Shown piece after piece: positions 25,130 through 35,062 of a DNA stretch of 64,000 nucleotides. The stretch comes from Fasciolopsis buskii (taxonomy: Eukaryota > Platyhelminthes > Trematoda > Plagiorchiida > Fasciolidae): NCBI GenBank assembly GCA_008360955.1, contig LUCM01009905.1, forward strand, positions 324,585 to 388,584, written 5' to 3'. A program made the position numbers and the translations under genes. The notes beneath the pieces were generated by a model that was given only the letters and a program-made list of their open reading frames with translations, did not search any database and had not been told where the DNA came from. Positions within the stretch are counted from its first letter, which is position 1. Each line of letters begins with the position of its first letter.

Positions 25130-25330
25130 ATTGGTTGTTTCCCTGTTTCTTATTTTCCCCTCTATCCATTTGGTAAACGGCAACTCGCTGTCGCTCGGCT
25201 CCATCACACCGTGTCCCCTCCCAAGTTTCGGGGTCATCTTTGCTGGTTCCCCTCCTGTCGTGTGATGAGCCCTAGTGGTTGTGGGGCACAACCCTTCCAC
25301 TAAGCTCATGCGTGAGGCATACCATAGACA
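25130..25330 (+). mobile_element. SINE-family copy with alternative 5' head
   Basis: Body modules AACGGCAACTCGCTGTCGCT, CCCAAGTTTCGGGGTCAT, AGCCCTAGTGGTTGTGGGGC and GCTCATGCGTGAGGC match the SINE family. The segment before them (GTTTCTTATTTTCCCC...CTATCCATTT) is shared with the copy at 32050-32285 and differs from the tRNA-like head at 63185. Both of these copies end at an AGGCATACCATAGA-like sequence. Confidence 0.65.
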
Positions 25331-25553
25331 ACTTCTATTTGAATATTGTTGCTTCCAAGCCGGCGTGATATAAATATGTATATAACACATTTATGAACAT
25401 ATCAGGGTTAAACACAACAGTATCCCTCCTTGTTTATCATCATGCTTACCTCGCGCTCTTCTATCGCCCGCTTGATGTTTCTGTTGGTTTATCGGAGAAA
25501 AATATCAGAATCCTATGCCGGGGTCTCTGCATTACACCCGAAGTATCTTTCGC

Positions 25554-25640
25554 GTCACAACGAGACTTCACCTTGACGTGGGGTGACGGCTTGCGTGCCT
25601 CCATGATCCAACGAGCTATACAGGATGGCTTATCTCAAGC
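25554..25640 (+). ncRNA. Candidate HDV-like ribozyme at element 5' end (copy A)
   Basis: Proposed pairings: P1 25554-25558 with 25583-25587 (GTCAC/GTGAC), conserved 8-nt loop ACCTTGAC, GG after P1b, P4 hairpin ATCC...GGAT, a GGCTTA joining segment, and P2 GAGA with TCTC at 25633-25636. P3 is degraded here (CTTC/GTGG has a T-T mismatch). It is better preserved in the copies at 46273 and 28633. Inferred by eye; no folding program was run. Confidence 0.4.
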
Positions 25641-26383
25641 CGAGGATGTAATCATGCCTGGAAAGTCAATGGGAAGTAGTCTCCTGGTCCTCCTAGTTGG
25701 AGGTTGATCTGAGTTAGCAGCTCAGTCGTAAAAACGAGTGGGGGAATAATTGATCTAAGTAGATGGGCTTCCACCTATCCATGCCCCGCTGCCCTGAGTT
25801 CAGGTTCTTGTTAGAACCAAAGACTTTGGTTGAGAACCTAGTCCTTCTTCTGCTCAGCGGCTGGACTCCCTAGCAGTAGCCGTCCATTATTCCCCATGAG
25901 TTACACGTCTATAAATAATTCCATATTGCATCGGTCGTCGCGCAGGATAATCAGGGCCGCGCTGCCCATTGCATCGAGCGCAGGTGGGGTGGGTAGTGAT
26001 AAGTATGCTATTGCTCAGAGTTCTCCCTCTTATTCAACCTCTCTTCTGTCTCTTTGCCCGCTCTGCTTACCCTTAGTGTCCCCACTGATAGCACATCCGA
26101 TGCTCGCGACGGTTCATTGTCAAATAGTGTAGCAGGTGGCTTTCAGTCTGCTAGCTCCAATTTTCTCAAACCTCTTCAGCCTATGAATCAATGTATACAA
26201 TTTAATGCAGGCTGGTCAACAGGCATGTTTGGCTCCGACAGTAGACTCACTTTCGATTGTTGTCTTCTGCGTGAGTGAAACACGAATTTAGGATCCGAGC
26301 AGAGTAGAGTAATTCAACTAACTGCGCCTAATGTCCCGTCAAGGTATTTCCTACACACTTCAGGAGTCGAAGCAACTCAAACT

Positions 26384-26710
26384 ATGAGTCAATGCGGTGT
26401 AGGAATAGTGTTAAGTAAGAAGGCTGAAGCAGCCCTTTTAGACCGGATCCCATTCAACAGTCGCTTATGTGCCATGAGACTGCAGGGATCAGTCGGCGTC
26501 CGAAAGGATAGTAGTGTTAAGCGTAGTTTATTTGTTATCTCGGCATACGCTCCAACAGACTGCAGCACTGACATGGAGAAGGACGAGTTTCACGACAACC
26601 TCGTCACTCTTTTTCGGAAGAGCAAACGCTCTGACATTGTAGTGGTAGCAGGTGATTTTAATGCACAAGTTGGAAAACTTAGTGCATCGGAGTCCTTTTT
26701 AGGTGGATAA
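26384..26710 (+). pseudogene. RTE endonuclease fragment in copy A
   Basis: 108 codons: SQCGVGIVLSKKAEAALLD, SLFVISAYAPTDCSTDMEK and DIVVVAGDFNAQVG. SAYAPT and GDFNAQVG are the ordered substrate and metal motifs of apurinic-like endonucleases. It ends at a TAA after SESFLGG; the 3' part (SDH motif) is lost to the deletion. Confidence 0.8.
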
Positions 26711-26867
26711 TGCGCCTTGCCTGCTCAGTGAACAGATAATGGGGAAAGACTTCTCCAATTTTGTGCAGCCAATCGTTTATTCCTATCTAGTATGAAATTT
26801 CCGACACAGTTCGCGTCGCACTGCGACATGGCGCTCTAACTAGACAGATATTCTGAGTCAGTGCTGG

Positions 26868-27575
26868 GTGCTGTTGCAGGACTGGACCACAGCAGTGACA
26901 AACTTGGTGTTGAGTGGAGGGGAACTAATGGTTGTGGACCGTTTCACTTACCTCGGTAGCTGCGTGTCGACCGATGGCAGCTCGGGATTGGAGGTGAATA
27001 CACGTATATCGAAGGCTCGAGCAGCTTACGCTGGACTGAAGCACTTGTGGCGTCGGAATGATATTTCACTGAGGTTGAAAGGTCGTGTGTAGTGTGCTGC
27101 AGTGCGCTCGGTTCTGTTGTGTGGTTGTGAGACATAGAGTATGCGTGTGGGAGATGTTCGTCGGTTGGAGGTTTTCGATCACCTATGTTTACGTAGTATG
27201 GCTAGGATTGGATGGAGTGACCGGGTGAGAAATGTGCAGGTCAGGAATCTAGTACTAGTTGCCGTCCCTCAGAACACCTTGTTTCATCGTATGAAACTTA
27301 GTAGACTGCGCTGGTTGGGTCACGTGTTGCGTGTGAGGGACACTCGTCTGCGATACAGTGCTTTATTTTGTGTTCCTCCCAAGGAATGGAAGAAGCCATG
27401 TGGAGGTCGACAGATGACATAGCAATGTGGGATGAGACAATGCACAACGAAGTTAGGTAAAGTAGGTGTCTCACGTCTTGTCCGAAAGACTCATCGGCTT
27501 GCTGGCTAGAGACACTGAAGGATAATGCGGTGAACCGTGAACAGTGGCGATCGTGTTGTCATTTTCTATTGAATC
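26868..27575 (+). pseudogene. RTE post-RT C-terminal region in copy A
   Basis: Frames 26868-27092 and 27141-27422 plus the stretch to 27575. LLQDWTTAVTNLVLSGGE, VDRFTYLGSCVSTDG and LKHLWRRNDISLRLKGRV are followed by VFDHLCLRSMARIGWSDRVR, RLRWLGHVLRVRDTRL and WLETLKDNAVNREQW. In-frame TAGs (27090, 27136, 27420) and a 12-bp deletion near 27478, relative to the copy at 46613-47068, break the frame. Confidence 0.8.
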
Positions 27576-28235
27576 AGAATGATTGAAAGAGCGTGTTTGT
27601 ACAGTTAGACTGTGTTCCGTGTGTTGGCTGCGGCAGCGTATTATCTTTTTCCGCCTTTGTAGGTCCACTCCCTGTTCCCCTTGGATATTCACTCTGTATA
27701 AACATGTAACTCTGGGGAAAAGGCAGCTGTCAGTGAGGCTTGCTTGCTGTTTAACGCTGAGCTATGATGATGATGATGATGCCGGAGTTGTGTGGGGACT
27801 CTTCTGCTAGAGAGGCAATAGGGATCTTGTGGAACGTTTGCACAAAAATGCATTGTCTATATGTATCCAGAAGTGTTCTTACGTTCCAACAGACTATATA
27901 GATGAGGGATTATATGTTTAGGTTTACATTCTGAGTTCTTGTTTGTGTCACTCCGGCAACTGGGAGAGCAGAAGACTCGTCTCTTATCGCGGAAACCGTA
28001 GCATAATGAGACCAAACTGCAGACATATCCATATTGTTCGAAGTGGCGTTCCCAGCGCCACGCGGGTCCCACTATTACGAAGGCCACGAGTCCTGCACGG
28101 ATGGTTCCAGGCCACAGCTGCGACATAAGTTCCATCTTAATGCTTTTTAAGTTGGTATTATCCCAAAGAAATAGTCAGCGTCCGAGCAAAAACTGTGTAT
28201 CAAAGAGACTGCGTTTAACGACAACCACCTTGAAG

Positions 28236-28633
28236 TCATCATCTACATCATCATCGTTCAGCGTTAAACAGCAAGCCAAGCCTCACTGACCGCTGTCTTT
28301 TCCCCAGAGCTACACGTTTATATGGAGTTAATATCCAAGGGGAACCAAAGCCTTTGGTTCTGACAAGAACCTGGCCGCAAGGCAGCGGGGAATAGCTGAG
28401 TGGGCGCGCATCTAGTTGGATCAATTATTCTTCCAATCGTTTCTACGACTGAGCTGCTAACTCATATCAACCCCCAACTTGGAGGACCAGGAGACTACTT
28501 CGTCAGGCCTCTACCCATTGATCTTCCAGACATGATTGGATCTCCGGCTTGAGATAAACCATCCTTTATAGCTCGTTGGATCATGGAGGCAGGCAAGTCG
28601 TCACACTAAGTCGAGGTTTAGTCTCGTTGTGAC
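28236..28633 (-). mobile_element. 398-bp internally deleted RTE derivative, inverted
   Basis: On the minus strand it starts at 28633 with GTCACAACGAGAC, contains the family's first ~290 nt, and then jumps at about 28341 to the last ~105 nt of the 3' UTR (CCCCTTGGATATT..., GTTTAACGCTGAACG). It ends in an imperfect (ATG)n tail at 28236-28256. The junction sits directly 3' of a palindrome, AACCAAAG-n-CTTTGGTT (28343-28359). No protein is encoded. Both ends match copies A and C, so it behaves like a SINE built from RTE termini. Confidence 0.75.
28545..28633 (-). ncRNA. Candidate HDV-like ribozyme in 398-bp derivative
   Basis: Minus strand from 28633: P1 GTCACA/TGTGAC, P2 GAGA/TCTC, P3 CTAA/TTAG enclosing loop ACCTCGAC, P4 ATCC/GGAT. 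P3 here is CTAA/TTAG against CTAC/GTGG in the copy at 46273. Both strands of the stem changed while pairing was kept, which supports the fold. Confidence 0.45.
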
Positions 28634-28792
28634 AGGCCTCCAGTTTCTGTGATTCTCAGAAACGCAGATATCCTCGACCTCAGTTTCTTTGTTCGATACT
28701 CGCAGTTCCGTCTCCCTTGCTGCTACATACAATAAGGTGCGCAAAGCCCTGTGACATCAGCTGATCAGAAGCATGAGGAATGGCCGCGGTGG

Positions 28793-29043
28793 CATCACCA
28801 TCGGTCAGCGTTAAACAGCAATCAAGCTTCACTGACCGCTGCCTTTTCCCCAGAGTTACATCCTTCTATAAAAACAGTGAATATCCAAGTGGAACAGGGA
28901 GTGGACCTACAAAGGCGGAAAAAGATAATACGCTGTTGCAGCCAACACACGGAACAGAGTCTAACTGTACAAACACGCTCTTTCAATCACTCTGATTCAA
29001 TAGAAAATGACAACACGATTGCCACTGTTCACGGTTCACCGTG
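28793..29043 (-). mobile_element. RTE-family 3' fragment, inverted
   Basis: Minus strand: from CGGTGAACCGTGAACAGTGG (end of the C-terminal domain) through the 3' UTR to GTTTAACGCTGACCGATGG at 28793. It matches the last 250 bp of copies A to C. Typical 5'-truncated LINE insertion. Confidence 0.8.
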
Positions 29044-29399
29044 GTGACAGTGGGTCCGATGTATGAAAATGGGAAATACTGTGGCTTTCGGTAATGGTCG
29101 CAACCTTTATTAACTGATTAGGTGTACCAGTGGAAGAAAATCGAGTGTCCTCCAGGTTATCAGGGAATCAGACGGCATCATGGTCGCCTCGAGATTTGAG
29201 ACCAGCCTTTCGTGGACCAATTCAGACATGGGTCTCCCACTCATGGTTAAAACTGAAAGTCCGGCTTGGCTTTTATGGCCATTAACCCTACACCAATATG
29301 CTCTGGCTTTGATTGCTACCCCACAGCATTGTCTACTCAGAAGTGAAAAAGCGTATCAGAACTGGTGAAAAATCAACTGCGAGGTAATGTTTTAGAAGT

Positions 29400-29880
29400 A
29401 TATAGAAGATGAGGTATTTTGAATACAAAAACGCCACTGATTGCAATATTGGATCATGTTACCTTTCTTTCTGACCTTCGCTTCGGGGTATCTCATGGAT
29501 TCCAACCCGGTAGTCTAAGCCTGCACCAGCTAGTCCACTGGTTTGAGTTTCCATTTGTTCCCATATCCTCGGGTAACTCATCTTTCCACCATTGTCTGCC
29601 TCCGACGACAACGTAAAATGAGGTAGTCTTTCTGTGGACATGCACAGAGCATAACCCAGCCAACTTGATCTGTTTGGATTCACTGGCTCTTCTAATGGTT
29701 GAGCCCTATGGTCGAGTACCATGCTGAACAGAATTCCCAGCATAATTTACCAATGCTAGAAAGATGACGTCCAGACACCGAAAGGTTTCGCACATCTACC
29801 CTCAACAGCCATGTTTCTGAGCCGTATTATTGGACCGATTTCACTGCTGTTACATATACTCGACCTTTGATCGATAACCA
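29400..29880 (-). mobile_element. RTE C-terminal fragment
   Basis: Minus translation with frameshifts: YGSETWLLRVDVRNLSV near 29830, PVNPNRSSWLGYALCMSTER near 29680, EMETQTSGLAGAGL and WGSHEIPR near 29520. Corresponds to the post-RT region of RTE-like elements. Confidence 0.65.
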
Positions 29881-30699
29881 GATGTCGCTCCGAGACCACA
29901 GATGCCTCAAATTGTCGAAGCCCGTTCGAACCTTCTGTATGCGAGAGGACACTTCATCCGGTATGCAGCCACCATGTTAGATACAATTAGCCAAAACCTT
30001 TAATTACAAGAAGTGATCTGTCGTAAACTAAGCAGACCCCCTATTCAAAAGATGCAAAGTAGGATGCGTGTGGAGAACATTCGAGTAAAATTCAGCTTGT
30101 TGATTCTGGTCTTTAAAAAGATTGTAGGTTATTTAGAAAACAGAAAGAAGAAGAGTATTCCAGAGTTTTGGAATCCGGGGAATAGAAGACAGATAAAGAA
30201 GTTCGACATTTAGGGATGGAAACTTGATGAGGGTAACTGGACGTCCGAATACAAGAAGTACGAGAGAAAGTCATGGGAACGGAAACTGCTAAAGCGAGTT
30301 CTGAAAATGGGGAACCAAAATAGTGGTGATATCAAAGCGTGACGCAACTGCTCGGCGGGGAGTAAATGATTGCAGGTTTGGGGTCAGAGAGGGAGAAAGA
30401 TCACTGATCGGTCAAGCTGTCTTTCGTTGATCCCGATCAAAAGAAAAGGCAGTAGACGAAGTTCCGACATACGTTTGCGGTATTCACATACCAAGCGGAT
30501 CTGAGCTTTGTATATAAGTAGGCGGGCGAGTGTAAAAAAACGTGTGACGGAATGGGAAACCGACTTTGCGCACAACGCGAGAGACAAGCTGTAACACAAA
30601 GGAGGACCAACAGGGGATTCGTAGATAAGCTCCGTAAAAAAAGTGACTCAATGAGATGTGCGGAACTGGAGTCAAAACTCAAATGAGAAGAATAAGCAT

Positions 30700-31110
30700 G
30701 TCTGAATAAAATGTAAGAGAAAAAAATCTCGAAAGGACTGGAACAAGCACGTTTGGTAGAGCCAATACCGTCCTGAAACAACATTTTGCGCTTTGAAGTT
30801 GCTAAAGGCATCTCAAACATAGCTTCACTACCGTTCAGACAACTGAGAAGAACTTGCAACTTACTTGGATTTTCACTCCGAAGCATAACGTCGTGCACGT
30901 TCAAAGTCAGTCTCTCGTCGGGGCAAATATCAATAGTACTTTTCTCATTTGCTGATACGGCCATCTCCATGATCATCTAATCTGCGAAGTTGATGAGTAG
31001 AGGGGAGAGAGGGCAACTCTGACGACTGTCACTCCTCGTGGTGAACTCCAGTGAAAGATCACAATAAACATGAACGCGCCTTCCTCTCTTAAGATTGGTG
31101 GAGAGATGAA
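30700..31110 (-). mobile_element. RTE reverse transcriptase fragment
   Basis: Minus translation: VHVYCDLSLEFTTRS, QSCPLSPLLINFAD, MIMEMAVSANEKSTIDI, a degraded YADD region (LTLNVHDVMLRSENPSKLQ), then AMFEMPLATSKRKMLFQDG (normally FAPSKCKMLLQD). It abuts an oppositely oriented RTE fragment at about 31111. Confidence 0.75.
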
Positions 31111-32000
31111 TTTCTCTGTCTGGTCCATTGGGCGGGAGCAGAGTTTTTGACTTGGAGCATGCCGATGATGTCACCTTGCTGAGCGATGGCACAGGCATTT
31201 CAAAAAGCGTTAGACCGCTTGGGGATTGAGGCTTCTCGATACTTTGGGGGCTTTGCGCCTTCAAAGTGCAGACTGCCAGGAGCTTATGTCTGCACTAAAC
31301 CTTTATGGTGAACAGTCGGAGATAATCAATTGTCTTAGGTTTTTTGGAGCCCGATTACATCTAGCGGAGATGTTGGGGAGGTCACATTACGAACCGCGAA
31401 AGTCAGAGTAGCTTATGGCGAACCTGTGACATCTGTCACCGCCTTGACATTCGGCTTTCCCTAAAGGGAAGGGGGTACAATGCCACAGTTCGTGATGTTC
31501 TTCTTTACGGTTGCGACACCTGGCCTACGCATGTTGAGGATGCCCGGTGACTTTCTGTATTCGACCACAGATGTCTTCGGAGCATTGCTCGATTCTGGTT
31601 GGAACACCGGATAAGTAATGACGAGTTACGTCCTTGTGTGTTGAGAGCAAACAGTCGTCCTCTGAATGAGATAATTAATTTTCATCGCCTCTGGTAGCCT
31701 GGACATGTTTTGAGTATTCCTGCCCGTCGTCTATCTATTCATGCTCTTTTTGCATGTGTTGAGCAGGGCTGGTGGAAATGACGTGGCAGTCAGGCTATGG
31801 TTTGGCTTAGATGTATAAAGAAGTTAGCTTCGGTTTTGGCCTCGGTTGGTGTGTTCCGTCATAGTGGTTGTGGGGCACAAGAAATGAAGATTGTTGTTGG
31901 TTGGAGTCGCTGGGAGATACAGCTGAGTGTCGAAGTCATTGGCGCAATTGCTGCGTGGCCTGTCTGTAGAACTCGTCTCCCTTAAAAACACCGGAAACAT
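31111..32000 (+). mobile_element. RTE fragment (from YADD box to 3' end)
   Basis: Plus strand, several frames: LEHADDVTLL (31155-31185, frameshifted), FAPSKCRLPGAYV near 31255, VFDHRCLRSIARFWLEHR near 31560 and PARRLSIHALFACVEQGW near 31710. KKLASVLASVGVFRHSGCGA follows near 31810. Same family as the minus element at 3060-4960. Confidence 0.75.
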
Positions 32001-32049
32001 CTGAAAATCACAAATTGTTTACGGTAAAGGTAAAAAGAGCAAAGCTTGT

Positions 32050-32285
32050 CATCTTTCTGTTTATTGTTCTCCCTTATGTATCCATTTTCTGTTGGTACAC
32101 GGCAACTCGATGTCGTCCGAGTCGTTACCACACCTGACCTAGTGTGACATCTAGTCCCAAGCCACTCCAAGTTTCATGGTCAAGGTTGCCGATGCCCCCC
32201 TCCTCGCTCGGCGTGGTGGGTCCTAGTGGTCATGGGATATGTCCCTTTCACCGCGCTCATGCTTTAAGCATATCATAGAAACATA
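32050..32285 (+). mobile_element. SINE-family copy
   Basis: Shares the CTATGTATCCATTTTC-like head with the copy at 25130. Body modules GGCAACTCGATGTCG, GTTACCACACCTGACCTAGT, CCAAGTTTCATGGTCAAGG and GGTCCTAGTGGTCATGGGA are followed by an AAGCATATCATAGAAAC end. Confidence 0.7.
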
Positions 32286-32332
32286 TATTTATATATCAGA
32301 GTGGAATGAGCAAATATACAGCTATTCTGGGT

Positions 32333-32596
32333 TAGGCAGGTGCCTTACTTCTTCACGCTTGAGGCTGAAAAAATCTGTCAGTCGGTTGGTTAGAGACCCT
32401 GAAGGATATGCCAGCAAACTGCGAGCAGTGACGATCATGTTGCCATTTTTTGTCTAATCAGATTGATTGAAAAATATACTGCAACGTTCCTTTCCTTCCC
32501 CTATGGGTTCCTCGAATACTCAGTTTTTATAGCAACGTGAAAATCTGCGATCAGTGGTTTAACTCTGAAAGTTGTTGGTGACAGTGATGAGCACAA
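32333..32596 (+). mobile_element. RTE-family 3' fragment
   Basis: End of the C-terminal domain (GGTTAGAGACCCTGAAGG; GTGACGATCATGTTGCCA) plus the 3' UTR through GATCAGTGGTTTAACTCTG, ending before GACAGTGATG. Diverged relative of the 3' ends of copies A to C. Confidence 0.65.
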
Positions 32597-32883
32597 GAGG
32601 ATATCTTAAACTGCTGTCCTCCCTCTATTCAATTCCAGTCGCAATATTGGGGTCAACCCCGTGGAAAATAAGTTGATTTCGTCAGTATCTTTTGCACGCA
32701 CGAAAGTAGATTACACATCTCACCGAGTGCTGGTCGTTTCAGTTTGCGATTACATAATGGTACTTTGGAAGACAATACTGGGTCAATTTTGTGTTTACTT
32801 TCCATTATTTGCCTTGTTGTCGATAAATCTGAATTCTGGCTTTGTCTGCTCTCAGAAAAATCTCTAGTCACCGTCTTTTTTAA

Positions 32884-33035
32884 CCACATGAGGGTCCATT
32901 AGGTAAAGTGTGATAACGAACCGCACGACAAGTTGTCATCCCCCCTCAGAGCGGCCCTCGGATTCGAACATCTGACCTTTTTGGCGATAGACGCCTAAAC
33001 CACTTGACCACTGGCGGTCGCACCGACTGCGCGTG
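32884..33035 (-). mobile_element. tRNA-derived SINE, 5' half with clear Pol III boxes
   Basis: Minus strand: CCAGTGGTCAAGTGGTTTAG (A box TGGTCAAGTGG), then a TGTTCGAATCC B box (32960-32970), then body GGATGACAACTTGTCGTGC, GTTCGTTATCACACTTTACC. This is the clearest tRNA-like head of the family in the window. It is not a functional tRNA: no acceptor stem closes and the body continues. Confidence 0.7.
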
Positions 33036-33099
33036 ATCTGATAAATGACGTTTGAAGTAGAATTCGTCAATCGGCGATTTTCCGAGTGCACCATTAAAG

Positions 33100-34060
33100 T
33101 TCAAGTTGCGAGGCTAGAAACATGCGGTTTACGTCTGATCTGAGTGTGACGCATTTCATTCATACGGTCACCCTTATGGGTCACTTTAAGATATATCGGT
33201 TTCATTCGGGCTTCATATACCGGATCGCTCCTTGGCATATTTCGACCGTGGGTGTCGGAGAACCTTTCGGTACCTCCCAAAAAAACGTTTCTTTTCCCTT
33301 TCTGGTAGTAGATCGTTTTCACCAAATCTATGGTTTACTGGATCGAAACTTCGGACGCTTAATTGTTGGTTGCTCCATCACGCTTTTCCGTGGATGAAAT
33401 GTAACAATGTTTCATCTGACCGGCTCACGAATTTGATGTCTAAAAAGGTTTAAGTGTTGTTCATTTCTTCTTCAAAAGAGGCAGAAAGGCGTGAGTAAGC
33501 GAATCTCGTAAAATAATCATAAAATGACCGGGACCAATAAAATCGAGATACCATCAACGTAACGTTTGTACAACAGTATTTGAGAAATGTTATCATGCAT
33601 TTGTCTTTCAAGAATGAATGATAAGGTACCAGTCCAACTTGGGCCTCATGGAATGCCCATTGCCGCACCATTTATTTGTTTGAGAAACACCTTCAATTTG
33701 CTATCTGTGCATAAAATCTGATATATTCAATGGGTATTGGAAGACAAATATCTAAGGACAGAACAAAATTACGCAACAAGTCAACCGTATCATGAAGGCG
33801 CGTGCTTATTACTGGTGTGACCACGTCAAAAGAATACATCTTCTGAGAACTGAGTTGATGGTTTTTCAGTGTTTTGCAAGTTATAATAAATCTTTTGTTC
33901 AGTTAGACGTCTGTCTCTCACAAACTGGGTTTAGAATATCCACCAAACTGCGTGCAAGTGTGCTAGGGCGAGGTTCGCATGTGTAAGATTGGTCTAAGTG
34001 GAACTCCCTCTTTTTGAAATCTCACATATGCGAAGTTTCAGTACATGTTGGTTTTAACAG
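33100..34060 (-). mobile_element. Penelope-like element reverse transcriptase remnant
   Basis: Minus translation, interrupted by stops: FVLSLDICLPIPIEYIRFYA and KQINGAAMGIPMRPK (33690-33640; family pattern QxxGxxMGSPLGP). A degraded YVDD region (VVQTLRWYLDF) follows near 33570, then NNTLTFLDIKFVSRSDE (33470-33420), DPVNHRFGEND, and the C-terminal KPIYLKVTHKGDRMNEM (33200-33150). The G-MGSPLGP box and the TFLD..F....G segment distinguish Penelope-like RTs from LINE RTs. No GIY-YIG endonuclease seen. Confidence 0.65.
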
Positions 34061-34175
34061 TCTGCGCAGCATCTTCGAAATGTAACTATGTATAGGAAGA
34101 ATCTGCAGCTTTCGCGTAAGCACATATTCCGTAATATGGATACTGTCAAGTGACCAATCGGAAGCTCATCTGCTT

Positions 34176-34400
34176 ATCCCAATTATTCTTTCACGGAATT
34201 CCCCGACTGAATTGCCGGCTTAAATCGATCTCCATAACCAGGGGGCTGTTTCGCCAGGTCTGTACCCATTAACCTTTCGGGCATGATTGAATCTTCGAGT
34301 TCAGGTATCCCATCCTCTATAGCTCGCTAGGTCGTCGAGGCCCGCAAGCACTCGATTTCTGATAGTTGAGCAGGTATCACGTTGGCGTCACGTTAATAGT
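34176..34400 (-). mobile_element. Diverged copy of the RTE-family 5' region
   Basis: The minus strand carries GAGCTATAGAGGATGG, an AATCATGCCCGAAAGGTTAATGGGTAC-like block and CTGGCGAAACAG, in the order seen in copies A and C. The ribozyme-like end is eroded. It lies about 350 bp upstream of the SPTLC1 start codon. Confidence 0.55.
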
Positions 34401-34747
34401 GTTTAAGGACGTGTCATGTTTAGCTTTGTTATCACTCATGCTTTAATTTGTTCATACTCGTTTTTCTGAAGTCCCCCGTTTCTTTTCCATCTTTTTTCTG
34501 TTTGTATGTAAAATAGGTTTTCCATCCCCAATCTTAATCTTCTTTCTCTGTCAAATGGCCCTCACAATCGCGTTCATCATAGACTACAAACTTCCCTCCG
34601 GAAATGATGCATCATTCCTGTATAATAAATCAGCAAAACGCCACATTTTCAGAAATTGTTTTCTACTGGATGGTCTTGTTTTACTTCTTTTCTACTTTTA
34701 GCGGTCACTTGGCAGATTCCGATCGGTTCGCTTTGTCACGCGTGATA

Positions 34748-35062
34748 ATGCTCAAAGTGATCAGTTCAGTACTTGCACATATCGGACCGGATTCCGAGTA
34801 TACGTGGGCACGTCTGATCCATAGTGCACTTCGGGCACCCACCTATCATTTGTACTTCGAACTTTTCCTTATTCTCGGAATCATTTGGCTTCTTTTTAAA
34901 AGACGCTACCGTATCAACGATACAATTCAACTCACGAGTGCAGAAAAGGCACAACTGATCCGCGAATGGACGCCGGACGATCTCGTTCCAAAGGATTGGA
35001 TAGCGCCGAAAAATCTACTTCGTCAATTTCATCGTTGCGCCACGGGACCTGTTTCCAAGTAC
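34748..35062 (+). CDS. SPTLC1: SPTLC1 coding exon 1
   Basis: 105 codons, MLKVISSVLAHIG to ATGPVSKY, holding the membrane segment and the EWTPDDLVP motif (human EWQPEPLVP). Two overlapping donors are possible: CCAA|GTACGT (end 35058) and GTAC|GTATAC (end 35062). Only the second keeps frame with an AG acceptor before exon 2, so it is preferred; a small unseen exon cannot be excluded. Confidence 0.88.

Larger units (their letters stand above)
25554..27781 (+). mobile_element. RTE-like element with RT core deleted, 2.2 kb (copy A)
   Basis: Begins at the family's 5' terminus GTCACAACGAGAC and ends with the (ATG)n tail at 27764-27781. Inside are a structured 5' region, an endonuclease (SAYAPT, VVAGDFNAQVG; 26384-26710), and then, straight after the endonuclease end near 26830, the post-RT region (LLQDW, RFTYLGSCVSTDGSS, LRWLGHVLRV, WGP-like block). 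The whole RT catalytic core is missing, so the copy cannot move by itself. Copy B at 37081-38950 has the same deletion and is about 99.7% identical over 1.78 kb. No target-site duplication seen for this copy. Confidence 0.8.

Noticed and set aside
30700..32000. Twin-priming inversion of a single LINE
   Set aside because: The two abutting pieces overlap in the domain they encode and belong to different RTE families, so one insertion cannot explain them.
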